Notes: a model not told the origin generated them from the letters alone. Counted from the stretch's first letter, positions 18,030-26,972 are shown. The stretch: 64,000 bases of DNA from Cryobacterium sp. HLT2-28 (GCF_004402495.1 NZ_SOFH01000005.1:95677-159676); one strand, 5' to 3'. Numbers and translations: made by a program.

Positions 18030-18344
18030 GTGCGCGGACTCACCAAGGCGGCGGCCCTTGATCTCGGCGCAGACAACATCCGTGTGGTCTCGGTTCGCCC
18101 GGGCAGCATCCGCACAGCGATGACGGCCGGACTGGAGGGTTCGGAGATGTACGCGACGCAGCCAATCCCGCGGATAGGCGAGCCGGAGGAAGTGGCGAAG
18201 CTGATTCTGTACCTGGTCGCCGACGCAACCTACTCCACGGGCATCGACTTCATCGCGGATGGCGGCGGGACGGTGGGGCCAGGTCCTGAACGTGTAGGCG
18301 TGTTCCGCTGTTCGGATTCCGCATCCCTGACCTCGTCGGGGTGA
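18030..18344 (+). pseudogene. C-terminal remnant of a short-chain dehydrogenase
   Basis: The frame reads RGLTKAAALDLGADNIRVVS followed by VRPGSIRTAMT and, further on, EEVAKLILYLVADATYSTGI and DFIADGG. These are the last third of an SDR oxidoreductase. The Rossmann GxxxGxG region and the catalytic Tyr-Lys are missing. After about 18270 the frame runs into unrelated sequence that is antisense to another remnant. It begins abruptly 60 bp after DUF808. Confidence 0.8.
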
Positions 18345-18745
18345 GCCTCCACCACCGGCCGGAACGGGATCGACGACGCAATCGCGAACACGGTGAGCAG
18401 CGAGAACGCGAGCAGTGCGACCCAGACGCCGCGCGCCTCGGTCATCGCGAGACGTGGTCCGGCGATGTCGAACGTCGTGAGCGTCACGCCGAGGATCAGC
18501 AGGGCGCTCAGCACGCCGCAGACGATGCGCGCCGTGAGGCGGCCTCGCCCCGAGATGGCGAACCCTCCGCCGATGGCGAGCAGCGCAACCGCTATGGCTC
18601 CCCCGCCCAGGCCCTGCGTGAGAAGCGCCAGGATGGCGTCGGGGAGGAGCATCGGGGCGATGGCGAACGCCGCGGGCGCGGCACCGAGCCACCGCCACCG
18701 GCGGCCTCCTCCGCTCAACCGAATCGTGTGCGCCCACCCCAGCTC
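18230..18745 (-). pseudogene. Remnant of an integral membrane protein
   Basis: The minus strand from about 18745 encodes four hydrophobic segments (LGAAPAAFAIAPMLL, GGGAIAVALLAIGGGFAI, VCGVLSALLILGVTL, VALLAFSLLTVFAIA) and an acidic C-terminal tail. The open frame extends further upstream only as antisense of the LuxR remnant, so the N-terminus is lost. The tail also crosses the SDR remnant. I do not recognise the family. Confidence 0.5.
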
Positions 18746-19210
18746 AGCATCGTCGCACACGATCGGCCCGCCGCCGCCCACCTGTACGAAATGCTCAGCC
18801 CGCACGGACACCTGCACGTGATGCCGACCGTCATGACCCCTTACGGGGGCGCGGTCGCTCTCTACCTCGGCGATCTCGCGGCATTCCTGGGACGTTCCGC
18901 GAGTGCGCGGACGCACTACGAGGCGGCGCTCTCGAGCAGCCAGGACATGCACGCGCCCGCATTCTCGCGCCGGGCGCGAGAGGCGATTGCGCGACTCGGT
19001 CCGCCCACGTCTCCGCGTTCGCCGCTGTCTCTGCGCGAGGCGGAGGTCGCCGAGCTAGTCGGGGCGGGGATGACCAATCGCGAAGTGGCGCATCGGCTGT
19101 TCCTGTCGGAGCGAACCGTCGAGAACCATGTCAGCAACATCCTGCATCGCGTGGGCCTGCCGAATCGCGCTGCCGTCGCCGCATGGGTATCGCGGCAGCA
19201 CCCCGCCTGA
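18746..19210 (+). pseudogene. C-terminal remnant of a LuxR-family (LAL-type) regulator
   Basis: The coding signal begins abruptly with AAHLYEMLSPHGHLHVMP, typical of the TPR-like end of large ATP-binding LuxR regulators. It continues to an intact LuxR helix-turn-helix: LSLREAEVAELVGAGMTNRE, then RLFLSERTVENHVSNILHRV. It stops at 19210. The N-terminal ~700 residues of such proteins are absent, so only the DNA-binding end remains. No start codon with a ribosome-binding site is visible. Confidence 0.8.
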
Positions 19211-19243
19211 CTGGCCGGATCAACCCGGTGATTCCCGGTGGCA

Positions 19244-19346
19244 CTACTCACCCTCCGCAGGCGTCGACCCCTGCGGGGTGACGACAACCTTGCCGAGCGC
19301 CCGCCCTTCGCCCACGTAGGCGAGCGCCTGCGGCACCAATCTCGTC
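19244..19346 (-). pseudogene. C-terminal remnant of a quinone-oxidoreductase-like alcohol dehydrogenase
   Basis: The minus strand from about 19346 reads QALAYVGEGRALGKVVVTPQ and ends in TAG at 19244. This is the characteristic last 25 residues of zinc-independent MDR oxidoreductases (A-L-x-Y-V-x-x-G-x-A-x-G-K-V-V-V). The rest of the gene is gone. It is the fourth truncated gene within 1.4 kb. Confidence 0.6.
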
Positions 19347-19438
19347 GCGGAGTGAAGAATCGTTCATGCCGTCAAGGTATCAGCGGAGAGTTCTCTGCCC
19401 GACACTCGGGTGAGCCAGATCGGATTCCCCGGTCCGCA

Positions 19439-20080
19439 TCAGCGTCGGAAAGTGACGTGGATGACGCCGCTCTCCGCCACCTCGGATGACACGTCGTACC
19501 CGTCCTCCAGCCGATGCAGATCGTCCCAGAGATGGTGACCTCGGCCGAGGACGATGGGCGTGATCGCGACATGCAGGCGGTCGATCAGGCCGGCCCGGAG
19601 GAAGTCGCGCACCACGCTCGCTCCCCCGCCGATCCGGATGTCGCCGTCACCGGCCAGGTGCCGTGCCTCGGCGAGCGCCTCGTCCGGGGACATGGTGCGG
19701 AATTCGAACCGTGTGCCGTTCGGGAACTCGATAGGAGGGCGCGGAGTGTGCGTGAGGACGAGGACGGGAAAGCCGAACGGCGGTTCCTCTCCCCACCACC
19801 CACGCCAGTCGGGATCGTCCGGGAAGGCGTGGAGTCCGAACATCCCGGCGCCCATGATCTCGGCGCCGACTCCCTCGAAGTAGGCCTGCGCGTAGCGATC
19901 ATCGATCCCGGTCGTCCCGGCGCCGTTCTCCTCGTGCATGACCCGTTCCCGAAAAGTCCGTGTGGCCGTGTAGGGGGCGACCAGGCGACCCCAATCCTCG
20001 CCGAACATGTTCTCCGGCGTCTGGTCGGTTGTCGCGGCAACGCCGTCGAGGGAGAGATTGAGGTCGGCGCGAACGGCCAT
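19439..20080 (-). CDS. Dihydrofolate-reductase-family protein (RibD C-terminal domain)
   Basis: ATG 20080 follows AAGGAGTACCC. The 213-residue protein carries the RibD_C/DHFR-like fold. The start is VRADLNLSLDGVAA, then EIMGAGMFGLH, GDGDIRIGGGASVVRDFLRA and LIDRLHVAITPIVLGRG. The NADPH-binding GGGASV region is intact. Such stand-alone proteins are putative NADPH-dependent reductases rather than true riboflavin enzymes. It sits 96 bp after the MarR gene on the same strand, so a link to that regulon is possible. Confidence 0.85.
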   Translation of the reverse strand: MAVRADLNLSLDGVAATTDQTPENMFGEDWGRLVAPYTATRTFRERVMHEENGAGTTGIDDRYAQAYFEGVGAEIMGAGMFGLHAFPDDPDWRGWWGEEPPFGFPVLVLTHTPRPPIEFPNGTRFEFRTMSPDEALAEARHLAGDGDIRIGGGASVVRDFLRAGLIDRLHVAITPIVLGRGHHLWDDLHRLEDGYDVSSEVAESGVIHVTFRR

Positions 20081-20175
20081 GGGTACTCCTTGGTCCGTGA
20101 ATGTATAAGGTCCAAATTTTCACGGCTCCCGCGCCGTGTCAACTCGCTCTTAAGACACGGTGATCGTGAGGAGCG

Positions 20176-20658
20176 TCACGCCTCGCTGGCGAGCATCCGG
20201 CCGTCGGGGTCCAGTCGCTTGAGCATCGCCGCCGAGATCGCTGAGAGCTGCGCGACCTGTTCGGCGGTCAGCGCGTCGAGGACGAACCCGCGGACCGCCC
20301 CGACGTGCCCGGGGGCGGCGGCCACGACCTTCGCCCAACCGGCTTCGGTGAGCGTGACGTTCGTCGCGCGGCGATCCTCCGGGCACAGCGAGCGTGCGAC
20401 GAACCCGGCGCTCTCGAGGCGGGAGATCACGCGTGACAAGCGAGGAAGGCTTGCGTTGGTGCGAGCCGCGAGTGCGCTCGTGCGAAGGATGCGGCCGGGT
20501 GCCTCGGAGAGCATCGCCAGGGTGAAGTACTCGAAGTGAGTCAGGTCCTCGTCGGTCACGAGCTGAAGGTCCAGGGCCGCGGGGAGGAGTTCAAGCACAG
20601 CGGTGAAGCGCACCCAGGTCGTGCGCTCGTCGGCGGACAGCCATCTCGTCTCGGTCAT
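20176..20658 (-). CDS. MarR family transcriptional regulator
   Basis: The 160-residue protein starts at ATG 20658 (AGGA 8 nt upstream; ATG 20667 is the alternative). It has a MarR winged helix: ILRTSALAARTNASLPRLSR, VISRLESAGFVARSLCPEDR and RATNVTLTEAGW. It is divergently transcribed from a redox operon starting at 20792. The 134-bp gap holds three copies of a TTG-N6-CAA element, so it is almost certainly the local repressor. No Cys typical of OhrR peroxide sensing sits at the N-terminus. Confidence 0.9.
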   Translation of the reverse strand: MTETRWLSADERTTWVRFTAVLELLPAALDLQLVTDEDLTHFEYFTLAMLSEAPGRILRTSALAARTNASLPRLSRVISRLESAGFVARSLCPEDRRATNVTLTEAGWAKVVAAAPGHVGAVRGFVLDALTAEQVAQLSAISAAMLKRLDPDGRMLASEA

Positions 20659-20678
20659 GAGGAACATCCTACCGATAG

Positions 20679-20747
20679 TTGTACATGCAATGAATCGGTG
20701 GGTAATAGTTGCACCTACAAGCAATTGATGTATAGTTGCATCTACAA
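20679..20747. promoter_or_regulatory. Triple MarR operator (TTG-N6-CAA)
   Basis: Three related elements occur: TTGTACATGCAA (20679-20690), TTGCACCTACAA (20709-20720) and TTGCATCTACAA (20736-20747). The spacing is 30 and 27 bp, about three helical turns, which puts the sites on one face of the DNA. They fill the divergent promoter region between the MarR gene and the F420-reductase-like gene. The first overlaps the MarR leader, suggesting autoregulation. Confidence 0.75.
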
Positions 20748-20791
20748 GTAATCCGCAGTCCGCGGTACGCCTCGATAGACAGGACACGAAC

Positions 20792-21370
20792 ATGACGAGC
20801 TTCACGATCATCGGAACCGGCAACATGGGTAGTGCGATCGGGGGCGTCCTCGCCGCCGGCGGCAGCGGCGTCACTCATGTCACCCATGAGGAGGTCGGAA
20901 CTGCGCCACTGACCGGCGACGTCGTCATCCTGGCCGTCCCTTACTCCGCCCTCGACGGCATCCTTGCCGCCTACAGTGAGCAGCTCGCGGGCAAGACCGT
21001 CGTCGACATCACGAACCCGCTCGATTTCGCAACCTTCGACTCACTCGTGGTGCAGGCCGGAAGCTCAGCCGCCGCGCAGCTCCAGGCGCAACTGCCGGGC
21101 AGCAAAGTCCTGAAGGCCTTCAACACCAACTTCGCAGCGACCCTCGCGAGCAAAACGATCGGAGGGCTGACCACGACGGTGCTCGTTGCCGGTGACGACC
21201 TGGACGCGAAGGCTGCGCTCATCGCCGCGGTCGAGGCTGGCGGCGTTTCCGCCCTGGACGCCGGATCGCTCTCCCGCGCCCACGAGCTCGAGGCGCTGGG
21301 TTTCCTGCAGCTTGCCCTCGCGGCCCGCGAGAAGATCGCCTGGACCGCGGGCCTCGCCGTCGTCCGCTGA
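20792..21370 (+). CDS. NADPH-dependent F420-reductase-like NAD(P)-binding protein
   Basis: This is a 192-residue Rossmann protein. It begins MTSFTIIGTGNMGSAIGGVL, the dinucleotide motif of the NpdG/Fno-like family, followed by VVILAVPYSAL and KTVVDITNPL. It also contains KVLKAFNTNFAATL, as in F420H2:NADP oxidoreductases and related short homologues. It is the first gene of the MarR-controlled operon. Stand-alone short forms in Actinobacteria are often part of quinone or electrophile stress operons. Confidence 0.85.
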   Translation: MTSFTIIGTGNMGSAIGGVLAAGGSGVTHVTHEEVGTAPLTGDVVILAVPYSALDGILAAYSEQLAGKTVVDITNPLDFATFDSLVVQAGSSAAAQLQAQLPGSKVLKAFNTNFAATLASKTIGGLTTTVLVAGDDLDAKAALIAAVEAGGVSALDAGSLSRAHELEALGFLQLALAAREKIAWTAGLAVVR

Positions 21371-21419
21371 CCACATTGGTGGGGCCGGAATCCTGGCCCC
21401 ACCGCCGAAGAGGAGCACC

Positions 21420-22337
21420 ATGATGAGCGTGTCAACTGACGAACGGTCTATCAACACCGAGACCTCGATGGGCGCGGTGACCCTGCGGGTCGGCGACCTT
21501 GAGGGCCTGTCGGACTACTATTCGCGAGCGTTCGCGATGGAACCCCTCGAGGAGCGCAGCACGGGCCGAGAGGTGCACCGGGTTCTCGGCCGGGGTCTGA
21601 CACCGCTCGTGCGGCTGATCCACACCCCGGACCTGCCCGGGGGTGACCCGCGTCAGGCGGGCTTGTTCCATACCGCGTTCCTTTTCGAGAGCCCTGCCAG
21701 TCTCGCGGCGACCGTCTACCGTGCCGCGCAGGACTCCCGCAGCCGCTTCGTCGGGTCGAGCGACCACCTCGTGAGCGAGGCGTTCTACTTCACCGATCCC
21801 GAGGGCAACGGCGTTGAACTCTATACCGACCGGGACCGTGACCTGTGGGTTCGCCAGGGCACCGAGATCCAGATGGACACCCGATACCTCGACCCCAAGG
21901 CCTACCTGCAGCGCCATCTCGTCCAGGAGACTCCGGACGAGGTGGCGTCGCTGGCAGGAACGGTCGGACATGTCCACCTGCAGGTGGGCGATCTGCACAC
22001 CGCCCGCGCCTTCTATGTCGACGCGCTCGGCTTCGACGCGACGCAGACCCGCTACACCGGCGCACTGTTCGTAGCCGCGGGCGGCTACCACCACCACATC
22101 GCCATGAACGTGTGGAACAGCCGTGGCGCTGGGCCGCGCGCGGCGACCCTGGGTCTCGGCGACGTCGCGGTGACGGTCCCTGGCGCGGCAGACTTGGAGT
22201 CCCTCATGGCGAGGCTGCGGGCCCGATCGATTCCGTTCGGCAACGACGGCCGTTCCGTGACCGTCACCGACCCGTGGGGCACGCACGTCACCGTCGCCCT
22301 GCCCGACCTCTCTACCGAGGAGCTCCTCACCCGATGA
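21420..22337 (+). CDS. VOC family extradiol-dioxygenase-like protein (CatE type)
   Basis: ATG 21420 follows AGGAGCACC; an ATG immediately after is also possible. The 305-residue protein has two VOC modules. The first opens VTLRVGDLEGLSDYYSRAF and the second VGHVHLQVGDLHTARAFY. Metal ligands H and E are plausible in HVHLQV, YHHHIAMN and the DPEGNGVELY segment. The layout is that of catechol-2,3-dioxygenase/CatE-like proteins, which detoxify hydroquinones. Its stop overlaps the start of the hydrolase gene (ATGA). Confidence 0.85.
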   Translation: MMSVSTDERSINTETSMGAVTLRVGDLEGLSDYYSRAFAMEPLEERSTGREVHRVLGRGLTPLVRLIHTPDLPGGDPRQAGLFHTAFLFESPASLAATVYRAAQDSRSRFVGSSDHLVSEAFYFTDPEGNGVELYTDRDRDLWVRQGTEIQMDTRYLDPKAYLQRHLVQETPDEVASLAGTVGHVHLQVGDLHTARAFYVDALGFDATQTRYTGALFVAAGGYHHHIAMNVWNSRGAGPRAATLGLGDVAVTVPGAADLESLMARLRARSIPFGNDGRSVTVTDPWGTHVTVALPDLSTEELLTR

Positions 22338-22981
22338 ACACCCTGTTGCGTGATGTGCGGTCGCCAGGCTGGGCGACGGCCGGCACCACCTCCGCCATCG
22401 CCATCTTCCTGCATGGTTTCGGATCGAACGAACGAGACCTGACCGGCCTCGCCCCTGCTCTGGCACTGACGATGCCGTGGGCCGCTCTGCGCGCCCCGAT
22501 TGAACTGGGGAATGGCGGGGCCGCGTGGTTCACCATCACGACCCCCGGCAGTCCGGACCCGGGGCCGGTCGCCGAAGCAACGGATGCGATCTGGGCGTGG
22601 GTTGATGCGGAGGTGGGTCCGGGCATCCGCGTGGTTCCCATCGGTTTTTCTCAAGGCGGCCTGATGGCCAGCCAGCTCCTGCGCACGCGCCCCGAGCGGG
22701 TGCTCGCCCCGGTCGTGCTCGGCGGTTTCGTGCAGGGCGCTGCCCAGCCAGGTGACCCGACACTCGCCGTGAGCCGCCCGCCGATGTTCTGGGGGCGCGG
22801 CGCCGACGACCGCGTCATCGCCGAACCAGCGATCGTGCGCACCAGCGGCTTCCTCCCGCATCACACCTCCCTCGTGGCGCGGGTCTACCCGGGCTTGGCT
22901 CACGGCATCAACACGGCCGAGATCAACGACGTGCGCGACTTCCTCACCACCCACGTTGGCGTCGGCGCCGTCAGAGCATGA
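22334..22981 (+). CDS. Alpha/beta hydrolase (phospholipase/carboxylesterase family)
   Basis: The 215-residue enzyme starts at ATG 22334, overlapping the VOC stop by 4 bp. It has the oxyanion block FLHGFGSNERDL, the nucleophile elbow GFSQGG (Ser106), an Asp near residue 158 and the catalytic His in GLAHG (His190). It belongs to the carboxylesterase family common in quinone-stress operons alongside CatE-type dioxygenases. Its own stop overlaps the start of the truncated luciferase-like gene. Confidence 0.9.
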   Translation: MNTLLRDVRSPGWATAGTTSAIAIFLHGFGSNERDLTGLAPALALTMPWAALRAPIELGNGGAAWFTITTPGSPDPGPVAEATDAIWAWVDAEVGPGIRVVPIGFSQGGLMASQLLRTRPERVLAPVVLGGFVQGAAQPGDPTLAVSRPPMFWGRGADDRVIAEPAIVRTSGFLPHHTSLVARVYPGLAHGINTAEINDVRDFLTTHVGVGAVRA

Positions 22982-23124
22982 TGAACGCCACGTCCGGGCT
23001 GTTCGAGATCGGCATCTTCACCTTCGACGAGCTCACCCGGAGCGCTGGCGCAACCCGACTCCCCACCGATTCACGATTCTGTCCCTTTCGCCAGGCAGAC
23101 GGCGGTACCGCGGGTCTCAGGTGA
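22978..23124 (+). pseudogene. Truncated luciferase-like (LLM-class) oxidoreductase gene
   Basis: The ATG at 22978 overlaps the hydrolase stop (ATGA). It begins MMNATSGLFEIGIFTFDELT, the N-terminal strand of LLM flavin-dependent oxidoreductases. Homology ends after about 22 residues, and a TGA follows at 23122. The rest of the gene is missing, probably deleted at the junction with the ROK region. Its overlapping start shows it was the fourth gene of the MarR operon. Confidence 0.7.
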
Positions 23125-23146
23125 TCCCGTCGTCGGTGCGAAAGGC

Positions 23147-24328
23147 TTAGGACACGGCGCTGGCCCGTCGTGGCTCGTTGACGATCTCGTTCAGGGGCAG
23201 CATCGCGGCGCCCAGGGCGACCGTATCGCCCCCGAATTTGCTGGCAGACAGCGTGAACTGGTTCCCGGGACGCTCCAGCGCCTCCCGGCGGATGGCGGCC
23301 TCGATGCGGGGCGCCAGGGTGTCCATCAGCCGCAGGCCCACCCAGCCACCGATGACGACGCGCTCCGGGTTGGTGAGGTTCACAAGTCCCCCCAGGGCCG
23401 AGCCGAGCGTCGCAATGAGCTCGGTGACAACCGCGGATGCCTCGGGGTCACCGCTCGAGTTCGCCTCAAGCAATTCGCCGAGCGCGTTCCATCCGCTTCC
23501 CTCGAACGTGCCCCCCGCGTCACGCCAGTCGGACAGGATGGCATCCGCGCCGAGGTACGCTTCAACGCAGCCGTGACCGCCGCACCGGCACAGGCGACCG
23601 CCACGCTCGATCTTGACGTGGCCCCATTCGCCGGCGCTGCTGTAGCGTCCGTGTGCGAGCTGGCCGTTCGTGACGACGGCCAGGCCGACGCCTCGGCCCA
23701 TCAGCACGACGAGCGCTTCGCTCGCACCACGGGCTGCGCCGTCCCAGAGCTCCGCCATGGCCTGAGTCTTCGCACCGTTCTCGGCGAAGATGGGGAGGTC
23801 ATGCGACACGAGTTCGGTGACGGGAATGGCCGGCCAGCCGAGGCTCTGGGCGTAGAGCACCTGCTGCCCGGAACCGTCGGTCTCCACGATTCCCGGGAGC
23901 CCGAGCCCTATGCCCACCATGCGATTCCAGGCCGCCGGGTTCCGTTCGAGGAGTGCGGCCACGGCCTCGTCGAGGTCTCTGGCGATGGCGGAGATCGGCT
24001 CGCCGGTGTGCCCACCGCGGAACTCCCGGTCGACACGCTTCATCGACAGGTCGAAGAGTTCGACGGCGACGCCGCGCTCGCCGACATCCGCCCCGAGCAG
24101 ATATGCCCCCGACGGATTCGGCTCGATGAGCGTTGTGGGCCGGCCGCCACTGGACGCAATGGTGCCTCCTTCCATGACGAGGCCTTCAGCGAGGAGCTCG
24201 GAAACAAGATTCGTCACCGACGCCACGGAGAGACCCGACTCCCGCGCGAGTTCCGCCCGGGTCGTTGAGCCAGAGAGGATGATGCGTCGGAGGGCCCGAG
24301 CGCGGTTGCGCTGGCGAACGTCGCTCAC
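23147..24328 (-). CDS. ROK family transcriptional regulator
   Basis: This 393-residue protein starts at GTG 24328. An N-terminal winged helix (RAELARESGLSVASVTNLVS, residues ~24-43) is followed by a ROK domain. The ROK signature GEWGHVKIERGGRLC and the zinc motif CRCGGHGCVE are intact, and an ATP-binding LGLPGI region is present. ROK repressors respond to sugars or sugar phosphates. It lies directly downstream of a decayed GH5 gene on the same strand, its likely former target or neighbour. Confidence 0.9.
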   Translation of the reverse strand: MSDVRQRNRARALRRIILSGSTTRAELARESGLSVASVTNLVSELLAEGLVMEGGTIASSGGRPTTLIEPNPSGAYLLGADVGERGVAVELFDLSMKRVDREFRGGHTGEPISAIARDLDEAVAALLERNPAAWNRMVGIGLGLPGIVETDGSGQQVLYAQSLGWPAIPVTELVSHDLPIFAENGAKTQAMAELWDGAARGASEALVVLMGRGVGLAVVTNGQLAHGRYSSAGEWGHVKIERGGRLCRCGGHGCVEAYLGADAILSDWRDAGGTFEGSGWNALGELLEANSSGDPEASAVVTELIATLGSALGGLVNLTNPERVVIGGWVGLRLMDTLAPRIEAAIRREALERPGNQFTLSASKFGGDTVALGAAMLPLNEIVNEPRRASAVS

Positions 24329-24383
24329 CGTTGCTGGCGCGGTCGAGGCTGCTGCGGCTGAACGCTTGGTCTACTTCCAGAAC

Positions 24384-25640
24384 CTACCAAGTTCCTGCAC
24401 CCCCCATCACGAGACTGGACAGCGCGGCATTGCCCGTGGCAACAACGCGGATTCCCCGTGGGCTGGACTCGACGCGGGTCGCTGCCTCGGCTCCCACGAC
24501 CCGCACGGATGCCGGGTCAACGTCCACGGCTTCGAATTCCAGCCAGTCGCCGGCCTGAAGGGTGATGACGAGTTCTTCGTGGAGTGCGTACGGGCGTCCG
24601 TCCGTCTGCTGGAAGGGATTGTCGGGGTTTCCGGTTCCGGGATTCGCCCAGGACAGTGCAACCCCGTCCGCCGAGCCAATGCCGGGGATGAGGCTCACTC
24701 CGGCGGCTGAGTACGATTCTCCCGCGCCGCGTGCGCCGAACCCCCAGGCAGGAATGACACGCGGTCGCTCCCCCAAGAGCGCCGCCACCAGCCCGGGCTG
24801 CCAGACACAGTTGTCGATCTGCGCATTCCGCAGAAGATCGTCAAAGATCCGGCTGGCCTCGGGAACCTCGAGGGTCGAGTCGGCCCCAGCCGCGACAATC
24901 TGGTCCCATCCGTGCGGAGCTGCGATGGAGGCGGGCGACGTTCGGGTGTCGATCTTCTTCCACGGCCAGAAGTTCCACCCGATGTCGTGCGACTCGTAGA
25001 GCCGGAACGCGGTGTACAACCACTCGAGCGTGTTCTCGCCTCCCTCGCCCATGTAGATGGGCAGCCCGAAACGGTCACGGGTTTCCAGGAACTTCTCGAT
25101 GCTCTCGGTGTCAGGTGACGACCAATACTTGTGGAACTGGAGAAGGGAGTTCTCGTCCCAGACCTCGGTGAAAATGCTCCAGTTCGTGGCCCAGTGCGAG
25201 CCTTCGTAAACGATGAGGTGCCTCGACGGACCTCTGCGTCGACCAAAGCACGACTGGACGAAATCGCGAAACCGTTCCTGGTCATGACCTTCAACGAGCA
25301 GTCACGCAGAATTCGCCGCGCCTCAAGAAGATTGATGTATCCTGCGACCAGACCCACAGGATGGAAACCGGGCGCTCCCCCAAGGAAGAGGTTGTAGAGG
25401 TCGGTGATGTCCAGGATGTCGCCCTGCTCGCCGACTATCGCGGCCACGTCTTCGAGCGCTTGGAATGCCGCGTCGTCCGCGTCGGAGGTGGACGCAGTCC
25501 CAAATCGTCGGATCGGCAGGAACGACGACGTCGAGGCTGGCTTCAGCCCGCTCCGCCTCCGCGAATCTGGCGCCGGCCAGTCGCAGTCCCTTCCTCGCGT
25601 AGACGAGGGCCTTCTTGCGGTCCGCCCGCGGTCATCTTGG
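24384..25640 (-). pseudogene. Decayed GH5-like glycoside hydrolase gene
   Basis: Several minus-strand frames together encode a GH5-type (cellulase superfamily) enzyme. The C-terminal part starts from HLIVYEGSHWATNW, then PIYMGEGGENTLEWLYTAFR, where the nucleophile Glu of GH5 is expected, and ends at 24384. The middle reads EDVAAIVGEQGDILDITDLY and LFLGGAPG, the N-terminal part RKKALVYARKGLRLAGARFA. Frameshifts occur near 25300 and 25500, and the N-terminus is lost near 25640. It cannot make a full enzyme and lies immediately upstream of the ROK gene. Confidence 0.8.
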
Positions 25641-25709
25641 GTCAACCCCGGGGCCGAAGCAAGAACGAACTTCACGCCGCAAGTTCGCCACGGGCGTCCT
25701 GTGCAGAGT

Positions 25710-26342
25710 TCAGCTTCCCCACACAGAGGAAGACGCTGCAATTTCCATGTTGCTGACACCCCGTTCTCTTCTTTCGCGGGCAAGCTCCCCCGGCAGTGAA
25801 TAGCGAGGCGCGGCGGCGGTCGAAAGGGTGGCGTGAGCGACGATTGAGCTAGTGAGCGACTTGACCATGTCCAGCCGCGGGTAGCGTGAGTGAATGAGCC
25901 GCTCCTGTGACATGACGATGTCGGCCTTGTGGCCAAAGTCGATCCCGATCCCCTCCGTTGTCAGGTAGGCAAGGAGTCCTCGACGCTCGGCGATGCCCGG
26001 CGAACTGTGCAAGGCAATCGCTTCCCACACCCGGTCAACGTCCCCCACCGCCACTCCATGCTCGGTTAAGATTTCGGCTGCCAGATCCGCGCCTTCCACC
26101 TCGAACCGCTGCTTGCCGGGTGCCTCGGCGCCGGTACCCAGGTCGTGCATGACGCAGGCGGCAAAGAGTAGATCCCGGTCATACGCCGCATCGTTCAGTG
26201 CGCCCTCATGGCCGGCGAGGAGTTCCGCAAAAAGGAAACTGCGGATGCTGTGATTGGCCACCGAGGTACTCTCTGAAGTCTGTGCTGCCGCGAGCGCCGC
26301 GCGAGCAAGGGGGGTGGCGGGCAGGTCGATTGAAAGTGTCAT
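25710..26342 (-). CDS. HD domain-containing protein
   Basis: This 210-residue protein has an HD phosphohydrolase core: NHSIRSFLFAELLA, CVMHDLG (the HD pair), AIALHSSPGIAERRG and later the conserved Asp-type helix. It resembles cyanamide-hydratase-like HD proteins of Actinobacteria. The last ~35 residues (ARERRERGVSNMEIAASSSV) look less conserved and adjoin the GH5 relic, so the natural C-terminus may have been altered. The substrate is unknown. Confidence 0.75.
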   Translation of the reverse strand: MTLSIDLPATPLARAALAAAQTSESTSVANHSIRSFLFAELLAGHEGALNDAAYDRDLLFAACVMHDLGTGAEAPGKQRFEVEGADLAAEILTEHGVAVGDVDRVWEAIALHSSPGIAERRGLLAYLTTEGIGIDFGHKADIVMSQERLIHSRYPRLDMVKSLTSSIVAHATLSTAAAPRYSLPGELARERRERGVSNMEIAASSSVWGS

Positions 26343-26972
26343 GGCCCCACGCTAAGGATTGGGGCTTGGCATAGGAATGGCAGAAATGACAGCTATGGAC
26401 GAGATACTGCCATTCTTTGAAGGCGTTTGCTCACCAGCTGAAGGGGCCAGCACGCGCCAATGACCGCTGCACGAGCCGACTCAGTGACGTGAGCCGTGAG
26501 CCGAGAGCCGAGAGCCGCAATCGGGCATCCCGCGGTAGTCACTACTCACCAGAAGGCCCGCGAGGTCGCTGATCACAGTGCCAGCCAGCTCCTCTCAGGA
26601 CGCGCTCACCGCCGTGGCCTCCGCAATCAATGACCTGGAACGTTCGACGGGGCAGCGAGACTGCCGCGCTTCCCACGTGAAGTCGCGATGTTCCCGTGAG
26701 ACCGCGCGCTTGGCCCCGAGCGCCCGAACGGCCAATCCGCCGCCAAACTTCCTGGCCAAAACCGAAGGCGTCGAACAAGGCCAGTCACGAGCGCACCATC
26801 GGTTGGGCAATCGAAACCCCTGGTTTCCGAGAAAACCAGGGGTTAGGGTCGGAAGCCCAACCCGGGCGCTCGCGGTCGCATCTAGGCGACCTGTAGTCGT
26901 CTTGCCAGCAGGCGCCCGGGTCATGGAGCCCCGCCGCGGACGTGCGCCCAGCGGCGGGCCCGACCGGATCGG
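26343..26972. other. 630-bp gap without a convincing gene
   Basis: Between the HD gene start and the rhodanese stop no frame shows family motifs or a ribosome-binding site. The overlapping open frames are of mixed, shadow-like composition. The only clear structure is the hairpin at 26815-26844. A strongly repetitive dinucleotide stretch (GTGAGCCGTGAGCCGAGAGC) occurs near 26487. Confidence 0.6.
26815..26844. terminator. Perfect 12-bp inverted repeat AACCCCTGGTTT...AAACCAGGGGTT
   Basis: A 12-bp perfect stem with a 6-nt loop (CCGAGA) lies inside the 630-bp gap. It may terminate minus-strand transcription from the rhodanese gene, whose stop is about 130 bp away, or transcripts from the other side. 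No U-run follows in either direction, so a protein-binding or mobile-element role is also possible. Confidence 0.5.

Noticed and set aside
26542..26924. Two overlapping minus-strand ORFs in the 26.5-26.9 kb gap
   Set aside because: No family motif, no ribosome-binding site and mixed codon bias; not convincing as genes.
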